A DNA stretch of 38,195 nt, from the NCBI GenBank assembly GCA_003529325.1, contig DPVW01000056.1, positions 3,958-42,152 of the forward strand. Reading direction: 5' to 3'. The position numbers and the translations under genes are program-made. Below, piece after piece: positions 8,849-15,999 of the stretch. The DNA is from Candidatus Latescibacterota bacterium. Lineage in GTDB: Bacteria > Latescibacterota > UBA2968 > UBA8231. The notes beneath the pieces are model-generated. The model did not search any database, was not told the DNA's origin, and saw only the letters and a program-made list of their open reading frames with translations. Position 1 is the stretch's first letter, and every line of letters begins with the position of its first letter.

Positions 8849-9919
8849 TCATCTGGGCACGTAGACGGGTTCACGTTCGAGGGTGACACCGAAGGTTGTC
8901 TCGACGGTGGTGACGATCTCGGCCGCCAGTCCGAGCAGGTCTGCCGCCGAGTCACCGTGGTTGACGAGAGCGAGGGCGTGGTTCTGCGAAATTCCTGCAC
9001 TTCCTCGACGTGTACCCCGGGCAAATCCCGAGCGCTCCACGAGCCAGGCGGCGGCAACCTTGTATCCTTGCACGTTGGCAAACGTGGGAATATCGGTGGC
9101 CTCTCCGCCCTGATCTGCCCAACGCTCCTGCAGTGATTCCAATTGTACCTCTGACAACGTCGGATTGAGGAAGAACGAGCCCGCCGAACGCGTGTTGGCG
9201 TCGCCTTCGTCAAGCACCATTGACTTGCTGCGACGCACGGCGATAACCGCATCTCGCACAGCGCCGGAAGCCACCCGGCCGGGGGCAAGTGCCTGCAGAT
9301 CGACACCATCCGCCTGCAGGCGACGGGTCAGTTCCGGGTAGCGGATCTCGGGGCGAGATCGAGACAAGCGGTAGGTGACCCGGGTGATGATGTAGCGGTC
9401 ACGATCCGCCCCCTTGAAGCGACTCGTGCGATAAGCGAAATCGCAGTCGACATTGCTGAAGGTGACCTCTTCGAGCGTGCTTCGTTCGAGAGCTCGGACC
9501 TCGACGATGGAGTCCGCCACCTGCTGACCGTAGGCACCCACATTCTGAATCGGCGTCGCCCCCACCAGACCGGGGATCCCGGAGAGGCATTCGATACCGG
9601 ACAGATCATCAGCCACGCAGTGAGCGACCAGACCGTCCCAGTCTTCACCGGCGCCGGCGGTGACGAGGGCTGCCTCATCTGCCCGGAGGATGTCGACACC
9701 CTGAAGCCCGACGTGCAGGACGAGACCGTCGAAGCCGGCGTCATCGAACAGGGTGTTGCTCCCACCCCCCAGCACATGCACGGAGACACCACGCTCCGCC
9801 GCCCACACCAGTGCCTCCCGCAGGTCCCCGTTACTGGTGCAGCGTGCCAGATAACGGGCGGGTCCCCCGAGACGCAGACTGGTCAGCGGCGCCAGTGGCT
9901 GATCTTGTTCGATATTCAC
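8849..9919 (-). CDS. murB: UDP-N-acetylenolpyruvoylglucosamine reductase
   Basis: MurB reduces UDP-GlcNAc-enolpyruvate to UDP-MurNAc with NADPH and FAD in the cytoplasm, the second committed step of peptidoglycan synthesis. Seen: LAPLTSLRLGGPARYLA, the FAD-site segment VHVLGGGSNTLFDD, CLSGIPGLVGATPIQNVGAYGQ, the YRTSRFK loop, RSAGSFFLNPTLS with the catalytic Ser, and QGYKVAAAWLVERSGF. I place the start at GTG 9919 because AAGGGA lies nine bases before it; the open frame extends to a GTG at 9979 with no ribosome site. The gene is away from a dcw cluster and divergent from glcF. Confidence 0.93.
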   Translation of the reverse strand: MNIEQDQPLAPLTSLRLGGPARYLARCTSNGDLREALVWAAERGVSVHVLGGGSNTLFDDAGFDGLVLHVGLQGVDILRADEAALVTAGAGEDWDGLVAHCVADDLSGIECLSGIPGLVGATPIQNVGAYGQQVADSIVEVRALERSTLEEVTFSNVDCDFAYRTSRFKGADRDRYIITRVTYRLSRSRPEIRYPELTRRLQADGVDLQALAPGRVASGAVRDAVIAVRRSKSMVLDEGDANTRSAGSFFLNPTLSEVQLESLQERWADQGGEATDIPTFANVQGYKVAAAWLVERSGFARGTRRGSAGISQNHALALVNHGDSAADLLGLAAEIVTTVETTFGVTLEREPVYVPR

Positions 9920-10058
9920 CGGCTCGCAATCCCTTGTGAACGTGCTGCCCCGGCGGTAGGTTTCCGGGACGTCTCTCACCGAACTATACGAGGAGTTGTC
10001 GATCGCCGCAGGTCACAGATGGCGATTCCCCTTCCCTCTCTGCGCGGGTCCGACGACA

Positions 10059-11363
10059 TTGCGTACCGATATCCCTGAAGCGAGCCGCACCGATGCCGCA
10101 GTGCGCGATGCCGAGACCGTGCTGCGCACCTGCGTACACTGTGGCTTCTGCAATGCCACCTGTCCGACCTATCTGCTCACTGGCAACGAGTTGGAAGGTC
10201 CACGGGGGCGCATCTATCTGCTGAAGAATCTGCTCGAGGGCAACATCGACGCCTCGTCGGCGACGGCGCAACACATCGACAACTGCCTCGGTTGTCTGTC
10301 GTGTGAGACGACCTGCCCCAGCGGCGTCGACTACTCGAGACTGCTCGACCACGGTCGCCCGCTGCTGGAGCGTCTGCACAAACGCAGCTGGTTCGATCGC
10401 TGGCAGCGCAACCTGCTCACCCGGCTGCTGCCTGACGCGGCGCGCTTTCGCAAGGCTCTGCGAATCGGCGTTCTCGCCCGTCCGTTGATAGGATTGCTGC
10501 CACGACGGCTGCGCCGACTTGCCAGCATGGTGCCTGAGCGCATGCCGGCGACGGCACGACTCTCGAGCCATGGCGTATTCCCTGCCGTGGGACATCGTCG
10601 CCTGCGCCTGGCCCTGCTTACGGGCTGCGCTCAGTCCGTCGTCGGCACCTCAATCAACGATGCCGCCATCCGCGTACTGACCCGTCACGGCGCCGATGTC
10701 ATCGTCGGGAAGAGCGTCACCTGCTGCGGCGCCTTGCCCTACCACATGGGCGAACGAGACCACAGCAGGCGCCACATGGAGAGCGCCGTTGATGGCTGGC
10801 ACGAGCAGCTGGAACAGGGCGTCGATGCCATCGTCTCAACGACCTCAGGCTGCACGACGGCGATACGGGAGTATGGCCATATATTCGCCGGCACATCGCG
10901 CGCTGCTGCCGCCACCCGCGTCAGCGACTGCACGCGCGATATCTCGCAGGTGCTGACCGAACTCGGGTTCGGCGGCACGATCGACCTGCCACAGCTGCAG
11001 GTCGCCTATCATGACGCCTGCTCCCTGCAGCACGGCCTGGGTGTAACCGACGAACCGCGGCAACTGTTGCGCCATGCCGGTTTCGAGATTCTCGAGGTCC
11101 CTGAAGGGCATATCTGCTGTGGCAGCGCCGGCACCTACAACATGCTCCAGCCCCACATGGCCGATGCTCTCAAGCAGCGCAAGGTTCAACACATCGAGAG
11201 TCTGCGGCCAGACATTGTCGCCGCCGGCAATATCGGCTGTATCGAGCAGATTGCCGCCGCCACGACAGTGCCCGTGATCCACACCGTCGAGTTGCTCGAT
11301 TGGGCGACGGGCGGTCCCAGACCCGCCTCTCTGGCCATCAGCCAACGGGAGGATCGCCGGTGA
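10059..11363 (+). CDS. glcF: glycolate oxidase iron-sulfur subunit-like protein
   Basis: A roughly 434-residue two-cluster ferredoxin plus CCG-domain protein, the electron-transfer subunit that works with FAD subunits GlcD and GlcE in oxidising glycolate or related hydroxy acids. Seen: [4Fe-4S] motifs CVHCGFCNATCP and CLGCLSCETTCP near the N-terminus, then two cysteine-rich CCG elements, CCGALPYHMG and CCGSAGTYN. EGPRGRIYLLKNLLEG is strongly GlcF-like. The TTG at 10059 is a provisional start; an upstream ATG at 9996 adds residues unlike the family. No glcD or glcE lies nearby, so its partner must be encoded elsewhere. The stop overlaps the next GTG start (11360). Confidence 0.87.
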   Translation: MRTDIPEASRTDAAVRDAETVLRTCVHCGFCNATCPTYLLTGNELEGPRGRIYLLKNLLEGNIDASSATAQHIDNCLGCLSCETTCPSGVDYSRLLDHGRPLLERLHKRSWFDRWQRNLLTRLLPDAARFRKALRIGVLARPLIGLLPRRLRRLASMVPERMPATARLSSHGVFPAVGHRRLRLALLTGCAQSVVGTSINDAAIRVLTRHGADVIVGKSVTCCGALPYHMGERDHSRRHMESAVDGWHEQLEQGVDAIVSTTSGCTTAIREYGHIFAGTSRAAAATRVSDCTRDISQVLTELGFGGTIDLPQLQVAYHDACSLQHGLGVTDEPRQLLRHAGFEILEVPEGHICCGSAGTYNMLQPHMADALKQRKVQHIESLRPDIVAAGNIGCIEQIAAATTVPVIHTVELLDWATGGPRPASLAISQREDRR

Positions 11364-12334
11364 AACGACTGTGTTCCCACGTAGCCCTCGCTGGCCTTTT
11401 GCTCGCGCTCCCCACCGCCCTGCATCTGGGACGCTGGTCTCATTACCCTATCGGTATCGATGCCGTTTCGGCGGTGACCCCCGGCTACGTCGCCGTCGTT
11501 GGCATCGGCACGACCTCCGGTCCGGGTGCCCCGGCATCACCGACGATCGAGGATCTCGTGCGCGGCGCTTTTTACCTATCGGGGGGACTACATAGAGCGA
11601 TCGACCCATCCGCCCGACAAGTGCTGGTGCGGCCTGGACACACGCCGATGAAAGCAGGCGCCCTGGCTCAGCATCTGGAGGTGGTTCGCGCCATCGTTCT
11701 GCTGTTGCACGACATCGCTCCGGAGGCGCAAATCTCGCTCCTTGTGGGGGGTGTCCCGGGATCAGGCGTAACGGCGCCTGAGGGCTTGATCGCAGGCCTA
11801 CAGGCGCTGATCGCGACGGAGAGCTTCACATCGATGGGGGTCCACCTGTTGGCTCTGGAGCAGGAGGAGGTCGAAACCATCGAAGTACCTGATGGTGGGG
11901 AGGTAGCGGACCTGTACCCTATGCCCATCTCGTTGCTTGAGTGCGACGCCGTGATCAATGTCGCGCGCTATCAGGACGGGTTGAGTGGTCTGAAAAATCT
12001 GCGGGGGTTGGTTGCCCCACCGGCGGGGGACGTCGACGAAGACCATGCCGGGCGCCTCGTTGATCTGGCCCTGCTCGTAGAGGTGAAGTATACGGTCCTC
12101 GACCTGCTCGGAGACGAACATCCTCTGCACCCTCTCATCCTGGCCAGCGATGATGGCATCGCCGTGGACCGCCTCGCCGGAGCCCTCGCTGGTATTTTCC
12201 CAGCACCGGAAGCACTGCAACGTGCGGGCAGTCGTCAACTGGGGATGTCGACGCTGCGTGGCATCAAAGCGACCGGTCTCGACGCACCGGGCACGTGGAG
12301 ACCCGAGCCCGAAAGCGAACCGCAGGAAGAGTGA
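11360..12334 (+). CDS. exported DUF362-like protein
   Basis: A 324-residue protein with an N-terminal hydrophobic stretch (VKRLCSHVALAGLLLALPTA) that looks like a signal peptide or anchor. The body resembles DUF362 proteins: RQVLVRPGHTPMKAG (usually a VLIKPN-type strand), HLEVVRAIVLLLHD, LLECDAVINVARYQDG and SGLKNLRGLVAPP. DUF362 function is not well defined; some members carry ferredoxin domains, but no cysteine clusters are present here. GTG 11360 sits behind GGGAGGA and overlaps the glcF stop by two bases, so the two genes are probably translationally coupled. The acidic tail ends two bases from the convergent RraA-like gene. Confidence 0.68.
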   Translation: MKRLCSHVALAGLLLALPTALHLGRWSHYPIGIDAVSAVTPGYVAVVGIGTTSGPGAPASPTIEDLVRGAFYLSGGLHRAIDPSARQVLVRPGHTPMKAGALAQHLEVVRAIVLLLHDIAPEAQISLLVGGVPGSGVTAPEGLIAGLQALIATESFTSMGVHLLALEQEEVETIEVPDGGEVADLYPMPISLLECDAVINVARYQDGLSGLKNLRGLVAPPAGDVDEDHAGRLVDLALLVEVKYTVLDLLGDEHPLHPLILASDDGIAVDRLAGALAGIFPAPEALQRAGSRQLGMSTLRGIKATGLDAPGTWRPEPESEPQEE

Positions 12335-12336
12335 GC

Positions 12337-13008
12337 TCAGCCCTGCTTGCGGGCTTTCCATTTGGCGAAGGAAAAGCCGTCGGAGTGTATGAAGCCGTGG
12401 ATTTCGGCTTCCATCTTACGTACTCCCGCCGCCGCTGTAGCGACTGCCGCGGCTTGGGCCACCGGGATCCGCACACAGCCGTCAGCATCGGCAAACATCA
12501 GGTCCCCCGTGTGCACCCGCAGTTGACCCACCGTCGTCGACTCACCAAAACGCAGGATGGAAAAGACCCCGTGGCCGGGTACGGTGCCCCACGCCCAGAT
12601 CGGCAGACCGACACGCTCGATGCCGGGCACGTCGCGCACCGTACCATCGATGACGGCACCGACGACACCTAACCGCTGGTGCAACCCGGCCATGCCATCG
12701 CCAAAACTGGCACCGCGTCCGGGGCGGGAGTCGACATCCTTCATCACAGCCAGCAGCGGCCCCTCCAGCCCATTGAGCCATTCGTAATAATCATCCCATG
12801 GCAACTGCGATGAGTCCGGGTCATTGGTCGTAATCTCGGCGGTCACCACATACCCCAGAGCCGACCCCAGCCCGGGGAGCAGGGAGCGGATCGTATGGTC
12901 CGTGTACTCCTCGTTGGGCAACCCATTGAGTTCTACGAGCGCATTGAAGAGCGTGGGTGAATCGAACTGTGCCAGTTCTTCCAGCACAGCGGGTTCGACG
13001 CGTTCCAT
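12337..13008 (-). CDS. RraA family protein (dimethylmenaquinone methyltransferase-like fold)
   Basis: A 223-residue RraA-fold protein. The family core is seen as ASFGDGMAGLHQRLGVVGAVIDGTVRDVPGIERVGLPIWA (in two parts: GDGMAGLHQRLG and GAVIDGTVRDV), with the conserved Arg-Asp near residue 126, followed by VHTGDLMFADADGCVRIP, a usual C-terminal signature. Members act as 4-hydroxy-4-methyl-2-oxoglutarate/oxaloacetate aldolases or as RNase E inhibitors, so function cannot be fixed. The N-terminus has DSPTLFNALVELNG. ATG 13008 is chosen, with GGAG ten bases upstream; a TTG directly before it is possible. It follows the DUF1854 gene on the same strand by 21 bases and so may be in that operon. Confidence 0.83.
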   Translation of the reverse strand: MERVEPAVLEELAQFDSPTLFNALVELNGLPNEEYTDHTIRSLLPGLGSALGYVVTAEITTNDPDSSQLPWDDYYEWLNGLEGPLLAVMKDVDSRPGRGASFGDGMAGLHQRLGVVGAVIDGTVRDVPGIERVGLPIWAWGTVPGHGVFSILRFGESTTVGQLRVHTGDLMFADADGCVRIPVAQAAAVATAAAGVRKMEAEIHGFIHSDGFSFAKWKARKQG

Positions 13009-13029
13009 CAAAGTCTATCTCCGGGGGCT

Positions 13030-13590
13030 TTAGAGTACCATCTCCACGAGGCCGAGGCTCTTCTTGTCCAATATACCCAGGTCGGGAATTTCGAATCGGT
13101 TGCCATCCACATCAACCAGCAACAATCGATGATCGCCCAACCACTGGGCATTTTCGGCGACATTCTGCACAACAAACTCACGACGACCTCGGTTCGATTC
13201 CACGTCCCAGTATGACGTGCCGAACTCGTTGCGAATCGACAACACCGACTCGATCGTCGATGTCAGGTACCGCCGGTCCAACTCCTGCTGCACGATGCCC
13301 CGCATCTCGTCATCCATCTGTTTCATATCTGGGATCATGCACACCTCCTCGTCCTTGGCGTCGAGGAGACAGATGTAGCGAGATGGATGAGACAACGGCG
13401 CGGCGCGCACGACCTTGACATGGATGTAAGAGCGGTCCCCTTCGATAGTGAGTCGCAACTTCCACTCCGGCTCACGATAGAGTCGTACCTTGCTGATGTC
13501 GACATCCTCTGGATGGGTAACAGTGATCGGCGTTGGTGTGTGCTTCTTCACGTCGCCGTTGCTACTGGCTTTGGCTTGTTCGTCGGTCAC
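13030..13590 (-). CDS. DUF1854 family protein
   Basis: A 186-residue protein. I recognise DUF1854 by VRLYREPEWKLRLTI, YIHVKVVRAAPLSHP, YICLLDAKDEEVCMIPD and the distal IRNEFGTSYWDVESNRGRR, RLLLVDVDGNRFEIPDL segments. The family is named in databases as associated with cyanophycin loci and with the ABC transporter type found just upstream; its molecular role is not established. GTG 13590 overlaps the stop of the truncated transporter gene by three bases, so it was translationally coupled to it. The reading frame continues open upstream into the transporter remnant, but only because of that gene's internal deletion; the upstream part is not DUF1854. It appears intact although both partner genes are broken. 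Confidence 0.75.
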   Translation of the reverse strand: MTDEQAKASSNGDVKKHTPTPITVTHPEDVDISKVRLYREPEWKLRLTIEGDRSYIHVKVVRAAPLSHPSRYICLLDAKDEEVCMIPDMKQMDDEMRGIVQQELDRRYLTSTIESVLSIRNEFGTSYWDVESNRGRREFVVQNVAENAQWLGDHRLLLVDVDGNRFEIPDLGILDKKSLGLVEMVL

Positions 13591-14374
13591 TTCACCGCTC
13601 CATTCTTCGTTGTCGTCAGCGCCGAGGACTGCTGCTGCGTCTGTACAAGCTTGTAGAAAAATCCCTGTTGTGCCATCAGTTCTTCGTGCGTGCCCACCTC
13701 GACGATTCGCCCCGCGTCGAGCACGACCAGGCGATCCGCCGAGCGCAACGTCGATAGTCGATGGCAAAGGTAGTGCGTCCCACAACAAGACGCCCACCAA
13801 CCACAAGAGCAGGTTAAGGTTGGCCGCTGGAATGAGGACATTGTCGATGATATGTTCGGTGATCAGTGGTGGCAGCAGGTCGAGACCAGTCTCGGCGACG
13901 AGAATCGCCAGCAGCAACGCCACACGGACACGGTATGGCGCCATGTAGGCGAGCAACCGTTTCAGCGTGTCCAGCTTGCTCAGACAGGCGGGACAGACAC
14001 CATCCTTTTCCGGCAGGACGCGTTGGCAGCGGGCGCAGCGACTGCGCTCCACTTCGAGTCTGCCACCACCTACCAGTGGCTCGACGCGAGCCGAATGCAC
14101 TTCGCTCAGCGGAAACTGCTGCACTGTAGCCGTTGTCGCGCCATTTGTGGCGTGTGCCTCATTGGCATGAAGGATCAGCAGACGTCGGTCGGTGACCACC
14201 AGCCAGCGTTCGGAGAATACGTCGATCTCAGCCATGTCCGTAGCGATGCGGATCCACACACGCTCATCGCTGTCGGTGGCAGCATCCACACCCGCCGAAA
14301 TGACATCCGGGGGAGTCCTCGCGGAAGGGGGAGATGCCCTCCGAGGATACCTTGATCTGTGTCTGTGTCGTCAC
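13587..14374 (-). pseudogene. PH-like/zinc-ribbon ABC transporter gene (copy 1), internally deleted
   Basis: Probable GTG start at 14374 behind AAGGA (14383-14387). An N-terminal PH-like region (SERWLVVTDRRLLILH) and a zinc ribbon (CARC...CPAC) lead into two exporter membrane segments (VRVALLLAILVAETGLDLL and NLNLLLWLVGVLL). At about 13780 the sequence jumps out of frame to the ATPase tail GRTTFAI, then HRLSTLRSADRLVVLDAGRIV and GFFYKLVQTQQQ. Walker A, Q-loop, signature and Walker B are missing, and about seven bases are lost just before the H-loop His. The N-terminus also changes frame near 14300-14320. Roughly 1 kb is absent compared with a full half-transporter. Non-functional as a transporter. 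Confidence 0.8.
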
Positions 14375-14385
14375 CCGTGGTTTCC

Positions 14386-14831
14386 TTACTCAGCGATGGC
14401 GATGATCTTCGACGCTTCCTGCTGTATCTCGACCAAACCGTAGAACACCCCTTTGCGCTGCATCATTTCATCCTGCTTGCCCTCTTCCACGATTCCACCT
14501 TCTTCCATGACGACGAGTCGCTCCGCATCCCGCAACGTTGACAGACGATGGGCGATGGCGAAGGTCGTGCGTCCCTCGACCATACGGTGCATGGCCTGCT
14601 GGATTTCCTTTTCCGTTTCCACATCTCATCCACCCGAATACACACGGACTCGTCGTCGGACGTGAGCAACACGAGTCGTTGTGCCGTCAGAGCCAACCAT
14701 CGCTCGCCATAACAAGCGCCGTCCTCAGCGATGTCCGTCGATACCAGGACGAGGACATCCTCATCGGTGGGTACGACGGCGGCGACTCTTGCCGCCACGT
14801 CGGCGGGTGCTGTCTCCAGCAGTTTCGACAT
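14386..14831 (-). pseudogene. PH-like ABC transporter gene (copy 2), internally deleted
   Basis: ATG 14831 begins an N-terminal region paralogous to copy 1 (DEDVLVLVSTDIAED, GERWLALTAQRLVLL). After about 69 codons, near 14622-14627, the sequence passes out of frame straight into the D-loop and H-loop part of an ABC ATPase: VETEKEIQQAMHRMVEGRTT, FAIAHRLSTLRDAERLVVME, EGGIVEEGKQDEMMQRKGVF. All membrane segments, Walker A, signature and Walker B are gone. GATGAGATG at the junction offers a short repeat through which the deletion could have formed. The stop lies 12 bases before the copy 1 start, so the two were consecutive operon genes. Together with copy 1 it would have made a heterodimeric exporter. 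Confidence 0.78.
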
Positions 14832-14839
14832 GCCCGACC

Positions 14840-14873
14840 GGGGACCGGTGCTGGACTCACTTCACCGGTCCCC
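14840..14873 (-). promoter_or_regulatory. 11-bp inverted repeat before the copy 2 transporter start
   Basis: GGGGACCGGTG and CACCGGTCCCC form a perfect 11-bp stem around a 12-base loop, between the helix-turn-helix gene and ATG 14831. There is no T-run after it on either strand, so it is not a standard terminator. It covers the position of the ribosome site of the downstream gene and could be an operator or a translation-blocking hairpin. Confidence 0.45.
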
Positions 14874-14906
14874 GGGTCCGCTACGCCCACTGTCACTGTC
14901 ACGCGA

Positions 14907-15089
14907 TTATGATGCCCTGCGCGCCCGGCTACGGGCACTGCGCTGGCGTGCAAAGGGAGTTTCGATACCATACTGACGACACAGGCGACCAAAGGTGCCT
15001 CCTGCGATCCCCAGAGCCTTGCAGGCGTCGGAGTTGCTGTTGTAAACCCGAGCGGCACGCTCGATCCATTCAACGGGAACTTTCTGCAT
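14907..15089 (-). CDS. small helix-turn-helix protein (Fis-type fold), 60 aa
   Basis: ATG 15089 has a good GGAAGGA site upstream and opens 60 codons. VEWIERAARVYNSNSDACKA followed by LGIAGGTFGRLCRQYGIETP reads as a Fis/homeodomain-like helix-turn-helix, where the second and third helices recognise DNA, and the tail is Arg-rich (RQRSARSRARR), consistent with DNA binding. It is the first gene upstream of the transporter/DUF1854 set, so a regulator of that set is plausible but unproven. It could be a fragment of a longer regulator, but the clean ribosome site and stop favour a complete small gene. Confidence 0.6.
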   Translation of the reverse strand: MQKVPVEWIERAARVYNSNSDACKALGIAGGTFGRLCRQYGIETPFARQRSARSRARRAS

Positions 15090-15381
15090 CTGTTCCTTCC
15101 CTCTTTCTCATGCGCCGGGAAAGCGGCCCAAAGTGGCCGGTCTCCCTGGTTGGGCGGACACTTCGGCGGCTTCCTCAGGCCACCGGTTATCCACCGGGTC
15201 GGTTGTTGTAGCGTGGGAAATCGATGTGCGGCCCGGGCGCCCTACTCTTGCGACCAACAGCATCATTTCCCTTGGGACCCCGCCGATCAGGACCTGTCCG
15301 ATTGTGTCGGGCTGGTGCCGATGGGCGTCTCGCACGGCGTCTCCCGTACCGTGTTCATCGGGAGCGTCTGCGCTGGCCAAC

Positions 15382-15431
15382 AAAAAAGGCCGGCTGCAAA
15401 TCTCTGATACTTTCAGAGCCTGCAGCCGGCC
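15382..15431 (-). terminator. Rho-independent terminator (minus strand, distal)
   Basis: GGCCGGCTGCA (15388-15398) pairs perfectly with TGCAGCCGGCC (15421-15431), with a second inner stem CTCTGA/TCAGAG. On the minus strand the hairpin is followed at once by six Ts (15387-15382). This is a canonical intrinsic terminator for leftward transcription, lying 17 bases past the first one. Confidence 0.85.
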
Positions 15432-15465
15432 AAAAAAAAGCCGTAGGGATCCGATCCCTACGGCT
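15432..15465 (-). terminator. Rho-independent terminator (minus strand, proximal)
   Basis: AGCCGTAGGGATC (15439-15451) and its exact complement (15453-15465) make a nearly loopless 27-base palindrome followed on the minus strand by eight Ts (15439-15432). A third, shorter hairpin TCGCTG/CAGCGA lies just before it at 15470-15487. Together they end a leftward transcript from the 15.5-15.9 kb interval, or block read-through into the helix-turn-helix operon. Confidence 0.85.
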
Positions 15466-15488
15466 GGTGTCGCTGGTATTTCAGCGAT

Positions 15489-15812
15489 TCATCCTCCGGG
15501 ATCTTCTTTCCCTGCTGCAGGCCCCGTATGGGGCTTCATGGCCGCTACATCCGTTTGTAGGATGGTCGCCATGGGGGCCAGTTTTTTACGTTCAGTCGCC
15601 TCGGTATCCTGTACCGGTTCAACATTCAGCTTCGTAGCACACCCGAACCGTGGCATTGTCTGCCAGACGCCGAAGGCGCCAGAGAAGCGCGCCATGGCGC
15701 CGTCCATATTCCGGTGCCAGGAAATGCCAGCGCCGAAGGCAGAATGACCCGTACCAGAGAGAACTCTCATGGCAGAGAGGGTCGTGCCGAGATGGTTGCG
15801 GATTCGCGACAT
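15489..15812 (-). CDS. uncertain 107-aa reading frame upstream of the tandem terminators
   Basis: I do not recognise this frame. It ends 24 bases before the first terminator hairpin, which argues that something here is transcribed leftward. The translation has two similar Gly/Ala/Phe segments (HSAFGAGISW and RFSGAFGVW), encoded by a near repeat at 15661-15678 and 15726-15740; these look faintly like beta-strands of a YadA-type membrane anchor. No ribosome site precedes either the ATG at 15812 or the internal ATG at about 15770. It may be a degraded gene end, a small gene with another start, or the template of an RNA. Confidence 0.25.
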   Translation of the reverse strand: MSRIRNHLGTTLSAMRVLSGTGHSAFGAGISWHRNMDGAMARFSGAFGVWQTMPRFGCATKLNVEPVQDTEATERKKLAPMATILQTDVAAMKPHTGPAAGKEDPGG

Positions 15813-15859
15813 CGTCAGCGAATGGCTTCGAATAGAATCAGCATGAGTCTTCGTTCGGG

Positions 15860-15883
15860 GTCCGGAAGTGGATTCCTCCGGAC
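15860..15883. other. hairpin in the 0.9 kb gap before the APS reductase gene
   Basis: GTCCGGA and TCCGGAC form a 7-bp stem with a 10-base loop about 115 bases before the reductase start. No T-run follows on either strand. The 15.1-16.0 kb stretch otherwise shows, besides the terminators and the uncertain minus-strand frame, a GAGAG/CTCTC near-palindrome at 15757-15768 and no promoter I can defend. Confidence 0.3.
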
Positions 15884-15999
15884 GTGGATGAAAGTATTCG
15901 GGGGCCTTTTACAATGTCAAGGAAAAAATGCGCAGAATCCGTTTATGCTTTCGATTCGGCGCTCTGCCTCTATATTACATAGCTCTCCCGGATGAGCCA

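Noticed and set aside
13591..14289. One continuous 419-residue fusion of transporter N-terminus and DUF1854
   Set aside because: The open frame through the middle (LPLPSTIDVALGG onwards) is out-of-frame reading of the ATPase tail; the true tail is in another frame, so the fusion is an accident of the deletion.
15108..15383. 91-codon minus-strand frame between the terminators and the HTH gene
   Set aside because: No ribosome site, no recognisable motif, and it lies directly downstream of the terminators; more likely the promoter and leader of the HTH operon.
15388..15465. Tandem hairpins as a CRISPR or transposon end
   Set aside because: The two palindromes differ in sequence, are not repeated elsewhere in the window, and each is followed by a T-run on one strand, which is what terminators look like.
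15133..15747. 204-codon plus-strand open frame
   Set aside because: It runs through the two terminator hairpins and A-runs, has low-complexity Pro/Ser/Arg composition and no ribosome site or family resemblance.
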